Below, in pieces: positions 49,545 to 58,556 of a stretch of 64,000 bases of DNA. The stretch is from the NCBI GenBank assembly GCA_045544035.1, contig JAZPYE010000021.1, forward strand, positions 16,044 through 80,043. The letters run 5' to 3'. The DNA is from SIG587 sp045544035. Lineage in GTDB: Bacteria > Bacillota > Clostridia > Oscillospirales > Acutalibacteraceae. The notes below the pieces were generated by a model, which worked only from the letters and a program-made list of their open reading frames with translations, ran no database searches and was not told where the DNA came from. Both the position numbers and the translations under genes were made by a program. Positions within the stretch are counted from its first letter, which is position 1, and every line of letters starts with the position of its first letter.

Positions 49545-50887
49545 TGGAAAATAACAACTTTTTTAGTGACATTGAAATTGAGGAAACCGAGCAGTCGGTT
49601 TTGGATAAAGAATTGGATAATAACATTTCTGAGGATTTAGATAGTGCAAATATTGTGCCTGATAAAGAGCCTTTTGATAATGAAAAGAACAGCACCGATG
49701 TTCCTATCACATTACCTCCTGCTGTTAAGGAACCAAAAAAAGCTCTTGATAAAGGCTTTAAGGCTTTTGTTATAATTTTAGCCGTTGCTGTTCTAATTTC
49801 AGCCTGCTCGGTTGGCGGTTATTTTTTAGGTAAAAATTCGGTGTTTAAAGGTGATTCCGACATTGTTGTCGATTTAGAAACAAAGCCCAAGGACACCGAT
49901 GAATACAATGCCGCACAGGTTTACAGCATTGTAAATAAATCGGTTGTTGGAATTGTGGTTTATAACGATGAGGGCGAAATGGCTTCGGCAAGTGGCGTTG
50001 TTTATTCCGAGGATGGATATATCATAACAAACGACCACATTTATGCCTCAATCGCTGCACCTAAATTTAAAATATACACCTTTGACGGTTCAGAATATAA
50101 TGCTAAATATGTTGCAGGTGATAATAGGAGTGACCTGGCAATTTTAAAAATTGATTCTTCGGGCTTCTACCCTGCAGTTTTCGGAAATTCACAAGAGCTC
50201 CTTATTGGTGAAAATGTTGTTGCAATCGGTCGCCCAAGTACCGCTCAAACCGAGTCAAGTATAACAACGGGAATTGTTTCTTTAACCGAGCGCAGGCTAG
50301 CCATTACGAGCAGTTATTCAACCAAATTCATTCAAACCAACGCCGCAATTAACCCCGGCAGTTCGGGCGGCGCACTTGTTAATATGTATGGCCAGGTTGT
50401 CGGTATTACTTCTTCTAAGGTTGCTACAACTGATTATGAAGGCGTGGGCTTTGCAATTCCTACAACCGAGGTTAAAAAGGTTGTTGATTCACTGATTCAA
50501 AATGGTGAGGTTTCTTATCGCGCTAAAATTGGTATTTCTTATTATGCCGTTGATTCGGTAACTGCTGAAATCAATAAATTTTCTGTGACAGGGCTTTATG
50601 TCGATTCGGTGACCGATGACAGTAAGTTTTACGGAAAGCTTACGAAGGGAGACATCATCACCCACCTAAATGGCAATCCAATTGACAGTGATACCGATGT
50701 TTTGAACTTTATTGATAGTGCAAAACCCGGTGACACAGTCACCTTTACGGTGGTTACGGCCAAGGGGAACAATAAAACCGTTTCGGGAGAACTGATTAAG
50801 GCTGAAACCGTTTCAAGCTACACCACCGCCACAAGCGATAAAACCTCTTCAACAAATTCTCAATTTGATTTCCCCTTTGGTGATTAA
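49544..50887 (+). CDS. HtrA/DegP-family membrane serine protease
   Basis: Membrane-anchored quality-control protease. An acidic cytoplasmic N-terminus (about 70 residues), one helix (about 74-95), then a trypsin-like domain with catalytic His in 'YIITNDHIYAS', Asp in 'RSDLAILKID' and Ser in 'INPGSSGGALVN'. A single PDZ domain follows (about 325-410, 'GLYVDSVTDDSKFYGKLTKGDIITHLNG'), then a Ser/Thr-rich tail. It is the third gene of the operon and would be the target of the two-component system, a common Firmicutes arrangement. Confidence 0.95.
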   Translation: MENNNFFSDIEIEETEQSVLDKELDNNISEDLDSANIVPDKEPFDNEKNSTDVPITLPPAVKEPKKALDKGFKAFVIILAVAVLISACSVGGYFLGKNSVFKGDSDIVVDLETKPKDTDEYNAAQVYSIVNKSVVGIVVYNDEGEMASASGVVYSEDGYIITNDHIYASIAAPKFKIYTFDGSEYNAKYVAGDNRSDLAILKIDSSGFYPAVFGNSQELLIGENVVAIGRPSTAQTESSITTGIVSLTERRLAITSSYSTKFIQTNAAINPGSSGGALVNMYGQVVGITSSKVATTDYEGVGFAIPTTEVKKVVDSLIQNGEVSYRAKIGISYYAVDSVTAEINKFSVTGLYVDSVTDDSKFYGKLTKGDIITHLNGNPIDSDTDVLNFIDSAKPGDTVTFTVVTAKGNNKTVSGELIKAETVSSYTTATSDKTSSTNSQFDFPFGD

Positions 50888-50907
50888 ATTTTAATTTGTG
50901 TATTTAA

Positions 50908-50941
50908 TTCGACAAAATTTTAAGAACATTGGTGTTATAAT
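50908..50941 (+). promoter_or_regulatory. spoIIG promoter with a Spo0A box and long spacer
   Basis: TTCGACA (50908-50914) is the reverse complement of the Spo0A consensus TGTCGAA. TATAAT (50936-50941) lies 21 bases after it. In Bacillus the spoIIG promoter also has a sigma-A -10 box with a -35 element about 22 bases away and Spo0A boxes overlapping that region. Confidence 0.65.
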
Positions 50942-50959
50942 TCTACCGGAGTGAGTTTG

Positions 50960-51814
50960 ATGGTAGTTTACGCCGATGTTCTTATTTTTTTGAATACAAT
51001 TGTTAATTACTACATTGTTACACTAACGGCAAAGGTGTGCCGTGTTAATAAAAAATGGTATAGATATGTTTTATCTGCTTTTGCCGGTGCGCTTTTTTCT
51101 TTATACATATTTTTACCGAAGCTGAATTTTGTTTTAGAGCTGATTATTAAATTAATTTGCAGTTCAGTTGTGGTTTTTGTTGGCTTTGGATTTGAAAATC
51201 TTAAAAAATTCGCCCGTAGAAGCGTTATTTTTTATCTCATAAGTTTTCTCTATGCAGGTCTAATGCTGGCGTTTTGGAGTATTTTTAAGCCAAATGGAAT
51301 GGTTATTCATAATTCTGTGGTATATTTTAATATTTCGCCACTGATTTTAATTGTTCTTTCTGCGATTTTATATGTTGTTTTGGTAATTTTCAAAAGAATT
51401 TATTCGCAAAAAAACAGTAACACGGCATACTGTGAAATTGAAATTTTTTGTGAAGGTCAAAGTGTTAAAAGCGATGCAATTATCGATACTGGTCATTCGG
51501 TTGGAGATTTGTTTTCCGATTCTGAAATTATATTTGTAAGCATTAGCAAGGCAAAAAAGCTCTTTTCGGTTACTGACCCACTTTTTTTAGATGAAAAAAT
51601 GAAAAAGCGATACCGTGCAATCCCCTGCAAAACAGTTGACGGTACCGCGATTTTAGATGCCTTTCGTTGTGATAAGGCAATTGTGTTTAGTGGTGAAAAA
51701 ACCTACGAGTGCCACTTGCCCATTGTTGCAATTTCAAAGCATATTAACTCATGTGATTATTCAGCAATTATAAGTCCTGAAATTTTAGAGGCAGATAAGG
51801 AGAAAACACGATGA
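50960..51814 (+). CDS. spoIIGA: Sporulation sigma-E factor processing peptidase
   Basis: Membrane aspartic protease at the sporulation septum that removes the pro-sequence of sigma-E. Five hydrophobic helices fill residues about 1-150. The soluble catalytic domain contains the active-site Asp176 in 'DAIIDTGHSVGDLF', an aspartic-protease-like DTG, and later 'IPCKTVDGTAILDAF'. ATG 50960 was chosen; the earlier GTG at 50951 lies inside the CCGGAGTGAG ribosome site. Ends with a four-base overlap into sigE. Confidence 0.92.
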   Translation: MVVYADVLIFLNTIVNYYIVTLTAKVCRVNKKWYRYVLSAFAGALFSLYIFLPKLNFVLELIIKLICSSVVVFVGFGFENLKKFARRSVIFYLISFLYAGLMLAFWSIFKPNGMVIHNSVVYFNISPLILIVLSAILYVVLVIFKRIYSQKNSNTAYCEIEIFCEGQSVKSDAIIDTGHSVGDLFSDSEIIFVSISKAKKLFSVTDPLFLDEKMKKRYRAIPCKTVDGTAILDAFRCDKAIVFSGEKTYECHLPIVAISKHINSCDYSAIISPEILEADKEKTR

Positions 51815-52512
51815 AAATTTTCGAAAAAATAAGGCTTTTAGCCTCTAAAATTTTTGGAATTGGTCAAATTCATTACATAAACGGACCTGAAACTCTGCCG
51901 GCACCCCTTTCCCCTGCTGAGGAATCCGAGCTATTACTTAAATACACCACGCACCGAGAATATGTAAGAAATGAGCTAATAACCCACAATTTAAGGCTTG
52001 TTGTTTATATTGCACGAAAATTTGAGGTTAACGGCGCAACAATTGAGGATTTGATTTCAATAGGAACAATTGGGCTTATAAAGGCGGTTAATACCTTTTG
52101 TCCTGAAAAAAACATTAAGCTTGCCACCTATGCTTCACGTTGCATTGAAAATGAAATTTTAATGTATTTAAGAAAATGCTCACCTCAAAAAAATGAAATT
52201 TCAATTGATGAGCCCTTAAATGTTGATTGGGATGGCAACGAACTGCTTATTTCTGATATTCTTGGAAGCGAGGCTGATGAGGTTGGAAAAGAAATAGAGC
52301 TTGAGGATGAAAGAAAAATTTTAAATTCCCTTGTTAAAGGCCTTAATGATAGAGAACGAAAAATCATGGAAATGCGTTTCGGCCTTTCTGGTTATGATGA
52401 ATATACCCAAAAAGAGGTTGCCGACTATTTAGGTATTTCCCAGTCTTACATCTCAAGGCTTGAAAAAAGGATTATTCAAAAGCTAAAAAAACAACTGGAA
52501 AAGGTGTTTTAA
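51811..52512 (+). CDS. sigE: RNA polymerase sporulation sigma factor SigE
   Basis: Early mother-cell sigma factor. It starts with a pro-sequence ('MKIFEKIRLLASKIF...YINGPETLPAPLS') to be cleaved by SpoIIGA. Region 2 is 'LITHNLRLVVYIARKFEVNGATIEDLISIGTIGLIKAVNTF...KLATYASRCIENEILMYLR'; region 4 is 'DRERKIMEMRFGLSGYDEYTQKEVADYLGISQSYISRLEKRIIQKLKK'. 233 residues. The sigG gene that often follows is absent; a convergent amidase gene meets the stop instead. Confidence 0.96.
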   Translation: MKIFEKIRLLASKIFGIGQIHYINGPETLPAPLSPAEESELLLKYTTHREYVRNELITHNLRLVVYIARKFEVNGATIEDLISIGTIGLIKAVNTFCPEKNIKLATYASRCIENEILMYLRKCSPQKNEISIDEPLNVDWDGNELLISDILGSEADEVGKEIELEDERKILNSLVKGLNDRERKIMEMRFGLSGYDEYTQKEVADYLGISQSYISRLEKRIIQKLKKQLEKVF

Positions 52513-53051
52513 GGCGTTTTAAACTCAACGCCAAGATAATCAGCAACCGAGGCCACGGTGTTTGCTGCAATGGCTTCTATGTTGTTTTTAATCCAATTTG
52601 CATCCTCGGTGTTATCGTGAAAGGCGTATTCAATTAAAATTGCGGGTGCTTTGGTACGTGCCACTTCTCCAAGTGAAGTTGTGGGAATTGTGGTAACAAG
52701 TGCCGGTATGGGATAAATCAGTTTAAGGTTATTAGCGAAAATATCGGCTGCCCTTTTGCCGTTTTGGCTGTAGGGATAATAATAAACCTGACTTCCCCGA
52801 ACACTGCCAGAGGCGTTTGGACCGACAGCATTTGAATGAAGAGCTAAATGCAAATCATAATTACCATTGTTTGATGCGGCAATGGAAGAGGCGGCGGTCA
52901 TCTGCGGAGTGTTTCTAACATAATTTATACCGCTGGCATTAAGATACGGAATCATTGCATCAGCAATAAGGTTCATATATTGCTCCTCTGTTCCGCCGTT
53001 AACATAGCTGTTAAACTCCTGTGTTGATGGACTTAAATAAATTGTTGGCAT
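52509..53051 (-). CDS. N-acetylmuramoyl-L-alanine amidase-like protein (Amidase_3)
   Basis: A 180-residue protein of the zinc amidase_3 fold, without a signal peptide or binding domain. The second and third zinc-site elements are visible: Glu in 'GGTEEQYMNLIAD' and His in 'LHLALHSNAVG'; the catalytic Glu is in 'PAILIEYAFHDN'. The usual first motif 'DPGHGG' is replaced by 'LSPSTQE', so the first His ligand is missing. This short form occurs in other Clostridia, as far as I recall. It could be a mother-cell lysis enzyme released on lysis, or non-catalytic. It ends over the sigE stop. Confidence 0.8.
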   Translation of the reverse strand: MPTIYLSPSTQEFNSYVNGGTEEQYMNLIADAMIPYLNASGINYVRNTPQMTAASSIAASNNGNYDLHLALHSNAVGPNASGSVRGSQVYYYPYSQNGKRAADIFANNLKLIYPIPALVTTIPTTSLGEVARTKAPAILIEYAFHDNTEDANWIKNNIEAIAANTVASVADYLGVEFKTP

Positions 53052-53053
53052 AA

Positions 53054-53097
53054 AAAAACTCCCTTCAATTCAAGATATGAATCAAAAGGGAGTTTTA
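53054..53097. terminator. Intrinsic terminator of the rpoD operon
   Basis: AAAACTCCCTT/AAGGGAGTTTT stem; T run on the minus strand. Confidence 0.8.
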
Positions 53098-53102
53098 ATT
53101 AT

Positions 53103-53651
53103 TTATTTTTTAAGGTCAAATTCTTCTACTAAATTTTCAACAGTTGATGAAAACCAGCAGTAAAGCGCTTCACCAAGCTCTTGATAAATTGGGTCGCCAT
53201 CGTGAGAACAGAGCATTGCAAAGGTTTGTCCAATTCGGCGTTCAATATCTCCTCCACGCCTAAAGGCTAGGAAGTAGAAGGAGAAAGCGCCTGTGTCTGA
53301 GGATGAATCATAAAACGCTCCTGAAAGCTTGTTAACGGAATCGATAAAGCTCTTTTGCGCAATGCCTGCAACTGCTTCACTTTTGCAAAATTGTTCTAAA
53401 GCAACCGATGTTGTGAAGGAAAGCAGAATGCGCCTTTGCATTGCCATTTGAGAATCAAATTCATCATTGGCAATGGAAAAATCATTGTTATCGGCGCAAA
53501 ACTTACCGGCCACCCTTTCACCCAGTTTTTTAGCGCGGAGTGAATCGGTATGGGTTACGATTTCTTCCGAAACGTTCGCGGTAACTTTATTCCTTTTAAT
53601 ATCGCCTGAGGATTTGCTTCCTGCGATTTTGATATCGCTGTCAAAGTCCAT
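53103..53651 (-). CDS. Conserved hypothetical protein, last gene of the rpoD operon
   Basis: A 182-residue soluble protein I do not recognise. It begins with a charged, probably flexible N-terminus ('MDFDSDIKIAGSKSSGDIKRNKV'), followed by mainly helical sequence with Cys residues at about 52, 89, 148 and 165, and aromatic-rich 'GAFSFYFLAFRRG' and 'LGEALYCWFSSTVENLVEEF'. No membrane helix or signal peptide. A ribosome site (AAAGGGTGA) is present. Its place behind the TSCPD protein and rpoD suggests co-transcription. Confidence 0.7.
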   Translation of the reverse strand: MDFDSDIKIAGSKSSGDIKRNKVTANVSEEIVTHTDSLRAKKLGERVAGKFCADNNDFSIANDEFDSQMAMQRRILLSFTTSVALEQFCKSEAVAGIAQKSFIDSVNKLSGAFYDSSSDTGAFSFYFLAFRRGGDIERRIGQTFAMLCSHDGDPIYQELGEALYCWFSSTVENLVEEFDLKK

Positions 53652-53685
53652 TTTGATTCACCCTTTCTAAAAAAATTTAATTAAA

Positions 53686-53937
53686 TTAAAGGCTCGCTTT
53701 ATATTGCTTTAGCGCTTCGGCCAGCTGTGCAGGACAAGAGGTGCTCTTAAATCCGCAACGAATGTTTTGAAGCTTTTCAATTACCTCATCAACCGTAAGG
53801 CCCTTAACAAGAGCCGAAATGCCTTGAAGGTTGCCGTTGCAACCGCCAACATATTTAACACTTTCCAAAATGTCGTTATTGATTTCAATTTCGATGCTGC
53901 GGGAACAAACACCCTTTGTTATATATGTAAATTTCAC
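53686..53937 (-). CDS. TSCPD-domain small protein
   Basis: An 83-residue protein of the TSCPD family (TIGR03905-like). The name-giving cysteines appear in 'GVCSRSIEIEI', 'VGGCNGNLQGISALVKGLTVDEVIEKL' and 'CGFKSTSCPAQLAEAL'. TSCPD domains also end class II ribonucleotide reductases; this is the free-standing form of unknown function. It begins 22 bases after rpoD in the same direction. Confidence 0.9.
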   Translation of the reverse strand: MKFTYITKGVCSRSIEIEINNDILESVKYVGGCNGNLQGISALVKGLTVDEVIEKLQNIRCGFKSTSCPAQLAEALKQYKASL

Positions 53938-53959
53938 TTAATATATTCCTCCAAAAGTT

Positions 53960-55018
53960 TTATCTTTCCTTAAATTTGTTGCTGCGAACGGGGTGGCGAA
54001 GCTTACGAAGCGCCTTTGCTTCGATTTGGCGAATACGCTCACGGGTAACATTAAATTCAATGCCAACCTCCTCAAGGGTGTGACAACGACCATCTTTAAG
54101 GCCGAAACGAAGGCGAATAACAGCCTCCTCACGGGGAGTGAGGGTTTTTAAAACACTGTTAATATCTTCGTTTGTAATTGTTTTAAGGGCAGCATCATCG
54201 GGAGCAAGAGCCTCTTCATCACGGATAAAGTCCATAAGGCGGCTATCCTCCTCGGGGCCGATGGGTGTTTCCATAGAAACGGGCTCTTGAGCGACACGCA
54301 TAATTTCACGAACACGTTCAACAGGCAAGTCCATTTTTTCGGCAATAAGCTCTTCACCCGGCTCGTAGCCATTTTCGTGGAGAAGTTGGCTTTGGATTTT
54401 CTTTAAGCGGTTGATGGTTTCAACCATATGAACGGGAATACGAATTGTTCTTGCCTGGTCAGCAATTGCACGGGTGATGGCTTGTCTAATCCACCAGGTG
54501 GCGTAGGTTGAAAACTTAAATCCCTTGGTATGGTCAAACTTATCAACAGCCTTAATAAGACCAACATTACCCTCCTGGATTAAATCAAGGAAATACATAC
54601 CTCTGCCAACGTATTTTTTAGCAATACTTACAACAAGGCGCAAGTTTGCTTCGGTCAGGCGTTGTTTTGCCATTTCATCACCATTGACAATTTTAACGGC
54701 AAGCTCAATTTCTTCTTCCGAAGAAAGAAGCGGAACACGACCGATTTCACGCAGATATACCTTAACAGGGTCATCAAGTGAAATGTTATCGAAGGTAAGG
54801 TCATCATCGATTTTCTCGACATCCATTTCCTCGAGTTTAAGCTCATCCTCAGTGGGCTCGGCTTCAAAATCAAGCTCTAAAATGGGGGGCTCGGCAAAAA
54901 GCTCGTTTAAATCCTCTGGGGCATTATCAATGTCATCAAGAGTTGATTCAGTCATAGCACCGTTTTCATCATTTTCCTGCTCTTCAGCAACAAAATTTTT
55001 TGTGTTTTTTTCTTCCAT
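53960..55018 (-). CDS. rpoD: RNA polymerase primary sigma factor (sigma-A)
   Basis: Housekeeping sigma factor. A short acidic N-terminus (residues 1-75) replaces a full region 1.1. Region 1.2 is 'DDPVKVYLREIGRVPLLSSEEEIELA'; region 2 is 'LTEANLRLVVSIAKKYVGRGMYFLDLIQEGNVGLIKAVDKF...FSTYATWWIRQAITRAIADQARTIRIP'; region 4 is 'TPREEAVIRLRFGL...TLEEVGIEFNVTRERIRQIEAKALRKLRHP'. 352 residues. Four bases downstream of dnaG, the classic dnaG-rpoD macromolecular synthesis operon. Confidence 0.98.
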   Translation of the reverse strand: MEEKNTKNFVAEEQENDENGAMTESTLDDIDNAPEDLNELFAEPPILELDFEAEPTEDELKLEEMDVEKIDDDLTFDNISLDDPVKVYLREIGRVPLLSSEEEIELAVKIVNGDEMAKQRLTEANLRLVVSIAKKYVGRGMYFLDLIQEGNVGLIKAVDKFDHTKGFKFSTYATWWIRQAITRAIADQARTIRIPVHMVETINRLKKIQSQLLHENGYEPGEELIAEKMDLPVERVREIMRVAQEPVSMETPIGPEEDSRLMDFIRDEEALAPDDAALKTITNEDINSVLKTLTPREEAVIRLRFGLKDGRCHTLEEVGIEFNVTRERIRQIEAKALRKLRHPVRSNKFKER

Positions 55019-55022
55019 ACCC

Positions 55023-56792
55023 TTATTCTCCCTTGTTTTTTTTATCTGCCAATTCTTTTAGCATTTGTGCCCAATCCTCAACAGACATATCCTTTAAATT
55101 TGATTGTGATTTTTTATCGGCTTCCTCAGTGATAACACGAATGCAGTCATTAATGAGCGCTGTAACATTTTCTGAGGTTCCGATGCTGTTTTGAAGTGTT
55201 ACAAGATAACCCATTTCGGTGTGTGAAAAACCATCGCCCAAAACCGAAAAATCAACATCAATGTGCTGATTATTACACTGGATAATTCGGTTATAAATCA
55301 GTTTTGTTAAATCGGTTGAAAACTTATCCACAGGTAACTTTTCAGTGACCGAATTTATGTAATTTGGATGCTTTAATAAAATTGAAATAATCTTTTCCTC
55401 AGCCGAACAAGAGCGCATGTTTTCTCGCTTTTGAGGATTTGGGTCGTTACGACTGAATTTAGGTGAGATTATATCGGAAAATTCCTTTTTTTGCTCCTTT
55501 TTCTTTCGGTTTTTACGGTTTTCGTTTATAGAATTTAAAATTGTTTCCTTTGAAACACCGTATTTTGCCGAAAGCTTGCCTGCGTAAAAATCGACCGAAA
55601 TGTTATCATCGCTTTCAGCCAGTGTTTGGGTTGCTTCCTTTAAATATTTAATGCGGCTTTCATCATCATTTAAATCAATTTTTTCTGCCGCAATTAAAAG
55701 GCGATAGTCCATTTCGCCAACAGCCGATTCTAAAAGCTGGTTGAATTTTGCCGCACCGTTTTTTAGAACAAACTCATCAGGGTCTTTCCCATCGGGAATT
55801 GATAAAATTTTCATATTAAGACCCGAATTCTTTGCGGTTTCAAGTGAACGAAGAACAGCCTTTTGTCCTGCCGCATCGCTATCAAGGGCAAGGACAACCT
55901 CCTTAGTATAACGGCTTAACAGCTTTACCTGTTCGGTAGTCAGCGCCGTGCCGAAAAGAGCAATAGCGTTTGTAAAACCTGCTTGATGAAGGGACACGGC
56001 ATCCATGTTGCCCTCAACGAGAATAACCCGCTCTTCACAGTGGTTTTTGGCAAAGTTCATTCCGAAAAGGTTTTGACTTTTTTTATAGACCAAGGTGTCA
56101 GATGTATTAACATATTTTGCGCTTTCGGTATCATCCGGGCGGCGCCTGCCACTAAAAGCAATAACGTTTCCTCTAAGGTCAATGAGCGGGAACATTATCC
56201 TGTTTCTAAAACGGTCGTAATAGGTTCCCTTTTGGCTTTTTGAAGCAACATTGGCAAGAACCATATCATTTTCATTAAAGCCTTTACGGCGCAAATGATT
56301 GCAAAGCATTGACCAATCATCAGGTGCGGCACCAAGGCCAAAATGTTTAATTGTTGCAATGGAAAGCCCGCGACTTGTTAAATAATTAAGCCCCCATTTC
56401 CCCTGCTCGCTCATTAAATAGGAGTGGAAAAATTTTGCAGCCTCTCTATTAATTTCTAAAATTACTTGTTTTTGCTTTGAAAGAGATGAATCATAGGAGT
56501 TTTCCTCAATCATAACACCGCTTTTTTCGGCAAGCAGTTTAACTGCTTCAATATAATCAAGATTATTAATTAATTTTGTGAAGGTGAAAACATCACCACC
56601 TGCTCCACAACCGAAGCAGTAGAATGAGCCGTTTTCGGGATAAACGGTAAATGAAGGGGTTTTTTCGTTGTGAAAAGGACAAAGGCCAACTAGGTTTTTG
56701 CCGCGCCGTTTCAAATCGACATAAGGCGCAATAACCGATTCAATATCATTTTTATACTTAATTTCAAGTATTGTTTCCTGCGGTATTGCCAC
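55023..56792 (-). CDS. dnaG: DNA primase
   Basis: Makes RNA primers at the replication fork. N-terminal zinc finger 'LCPFHNEKTPSFTVYPENGSFYCFGCGAGGDVFTF' with C-x2-H...C-x2-C. RNA polymerase core 'GRRRPDDTESAKYVNT'; Toprim motifs 'VILVEGNMDAVSLHQAG' and 'VVLALDSDAAGQKA'. A variable C-terminal DnaB-binding region ends at residue 589. It sits between dgt and rpoD, with 23 and 4 base gaps. Confidence 0.97.
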   Translation of the reverse strand: MAIPQETILEIKYKNDIESVIAPYVDLKRRGKNLVGLCPFHNEKTPSFTVYPENGSFYCFGCGAGGDVFTFTKLINNLDYIEAVKLLAEKSGVMIEENSYDSSLSKQKQVILEINREAAKFFHSYLMSEQGKWGLNYLTSRGLSIATIKHFGLGAAPDDWSMLCNHLRRKGFNENDMVLANVASKSQKGTYYDRFRNRIMFPLIDLRGNVIAFSGRRRPDDTESAKYVNTSDTLVYKKSQNLFGMNFAKNHCEERVILVEGNMDAVSLHQAGFTNAIALFGTALTTEQVKLLSRYTKEVVLALDSDAAGQKAVLRSLETAKNSGLNMKILSIPDGKDPDEFVLKNGAAKFNQLLESAVGEMDYRLLIAAEKIDLNDDESRIKYLKEATQTLAESDDNISVDFYAGKLSAKYGVSKETILNSINENRKNRKKKEQKKEFSDIISPKFSRNDPNPQKRENMRSCSAEEKIISILLKHPNYINSVTEKLPVDKFSTDLTKLIYNRIIQCNNQHIDVDFSVLGDGFSHTEMGYLVTLQNSIGTSENVTALINDCIRVITEEADKKSQSNLKDMSVEDWAQMLKELADKKNKGE

Positions 56793-56815
56793 TTATTTCC
56801 CCTCCTTTAAATTTT

Positions 56816-57817
56816 TTAATAGTTCCAAGATTTTGGTATATAAATATTGGAATATGCCATAATTGCGTAGTGGTCGGTCATTCCTGCAATGTAATCAACA
56901 ACAGCTCTTTCAATGCCCTCACGCTGGGCAACTACCTTGTATTCGTTATTAAGAATTTCTTTTGGATTATTAAGGTAGTGCTCAAAAAGCCCTTTAATAA
57001 TTCCATCAACCTTGTTTTCCTCGAATTTTGCTTTAGGATTGCGATAAACGCTTTCAAAAAGAAAATCGTGTAAACGGATAAATTCTTCGTTAATTTCGCC
57101 GTTTAATTCAAGGTTATCGGCACCGCTTCTAACGAGGGCGGTAACAAGTGTGTTAATTCGCTTTGATTTTGTGTCACCAAGAACTTTTATGCTGCTTGAA
57201 GGTAAATCACTTTCTTTTATAATCCCTGCTCTGACAGCATCATCAATGTCGTGGTTAATGTAAGCAATTCGGTCGGAAAGCCTTACAATTTTGCCTTCGG
57301 GTGTGCTTGCCCAGTCGCCTCTTGTGTGGTGTAAAATGCCATCAAGAACTTCCCACGTAAGATTAAGACCCACGCCGTTTTTTTCAAGGAATTTACAAAC
57401 GCGAACACTTTGCTCAAAATGTGTAAACCCAAAGGTTGAAAGTTTATCAAGTGAGCGCTCGCCTGCATGACCAAAGGGTGTGTGACCCAAATCATGACCA
57501 AGGGCAATGGCCTCGGTTAAATCGCCGTTTAACTGAAGTGCTGAAGAAATTGTCCTTGCAATTTGTGAAACCTCCAGCGTGTGTGTAAGGCGAGTGCGGT
57601 AATGGTCGGATTCAGGGGATAAAAACACCTGTGTTTTATGCTTTAGGCGGCGGAAAGCCTTTGAATGGATAATTCGGTCGCGGTCGCGCTGAAAAGCTGT
57701 TCTAAGCTCACATTCAGGCTCGTAAACCTCTCGTCCTTTAGATTCTTGACTAAGGGTTGCAAACGGGGATAAAAACAATTTTTCATTGTTTTCGTTAATT
57801 GTTCTGATATTATCCAT
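56816..57817 (-). CDS. dgt: dGTP triphosphohydrolase-like HD protein
   Basis: HD-domain enzyme expected to convert dGTP or other dNTPs to nucleoside and triphosphate. N-terminal 'QRDRDRIIHSKAFRRLKHKTQVFLSPESDHYRTRLTHTLEVSQIARTI', then the metal motif 'AIALGHDLGHTPFGHAGE', and 'RLSDRIAYINHDIDDAVRAGII' with the distal Asp. 333 residues, the shorter Firmicutes form. First gene of the dgt-dnaG-rpoD operon, a frequent order in Clostridia. Ribosome site AGGGGG. Confidence 0.94.
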   Translation of the reverse strand: MDNIRTINENNEKLFLSPFATLSQESKGREVYEPECELRTAFQRDRDRIIHSKAFRRLKHKTQVFLSPESDHYRTRLTHTLEVSQIARTISSALQLNGDLTEAIALGHDLGHTPFGHAGERSLDKLSTFGFTHFEQSVRVCKFLEKNGVGLNLTWEVLDGILHHTRGDWASTPEGKIVRLSDRIAYINHDIDDAVRAGIIKESDLPSSSIKVLGDTKSKRINTLVTALVRSGADNLELNGEINEEFIRLHDFLFESVYRNPKAKFEENKVDGIIKGLFEHYLNNPKEILNNEYKVVAQREGIERAVVDYIAGMTDHYAIMAYSNIYIPKSWNY

Positions 57818-57876
57818 ATTATTACCCCCTAAAACACCGTTTAATTAATATATACGCCATTTTTTACCTATAAACT

Positions 57877-58497
57877 TTATTTTTTTACAAAAAACAGTTC
57901 TTTTTCATAGTTTAATGATATTTTTCCGGAAAAAGTTTCGGTGATTTTATCTTTCAAACCATTAAAAGAATCAATCGGAACAATGATTTCGAGATTAACG
58001 CGGTCCTCAAATTCGCTGTTTTTAATTGTTATATCATTTGAATATAATAACCGTTCCATAAGCTGATACTGCTGATAATCGCAGGAAATTTTACAAAGAT
58101 ATCCTCTCATCATTTTGACAATTTCAGCATTTTCAATGGCCTGCTTTGCTGAAGCCGAGTAGGCCCTTACAAGACCGCCGGTACCCAGCAATACACCGCC
58201 AAAATAACGGGTTACGGTAATGATAACATTAAATAAATCAGCACCTGTGATAAGGTCTAAAACAGGCTTACCAGATGTTCCGTGGGGCTCGCCATCATCG
58301 CTGGCCTTAACGGTTCCGTCAAGCAAACGATAGGCGCTTACAACGTGGCGGGCATCCCAATATTTAATTTTTTGTTCAGCAACAATTTTTGCGGCATTTT
58401 CAGGGGTTTCACAGTGAAAAAGCTCGGCAATAAAAACCGAACGCTTTTCTTCGTATTTCCCCTCACTCGGCTCGAAAACAGTTTTATAATCTTTCAT
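57877..58497 (-). CDS. YigZ/IMPACT-family protein
   Basis: Conserved protein of 206 residues from this start. The N-terminal UPF0029/IMPACT domain includes 'KYEEKRSVFIAELFHCETPENAAKIV', 'ARHVVSAYRL', 'DDGEPHGTSGKPVLDLI' and 'VTRYFGGVLLGTGGLVRAYSASA'; the C-terminal part is DUF1949. Related proteins are linked to translation regulation, but the bacterial function is not settled. ATG 58497 was chosen, preceded by CGAGGT; ten extra residues from an upstream ATG are hydrophobic and unlike the family. Confidence 0.9.
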   Translation of the reverse strand: MKDYKTVFEPSEGKYEEKRSVFIAELFHCETPENAAKIVAEQKIKYWDARHVVSAYRLLDGTVKASDDGEPHGTSGKPVLDLITGADLFNVIITVTRYFGGVLLGTGGLVRAYSASAKQAIENAEIVKMMRGYLCKISCDYQQYQLMERLLYSNDITIKNSEFEDRVNLEIIVPIDSFNGLKDKITETFSGKISLNYEKELFFVKK

Positions 58498-58556
58498 AAT
58501 AACCTCGAAAAATAAAACCGCAATCACCCAAAGGATAACTGCGGAATTAATTTATA

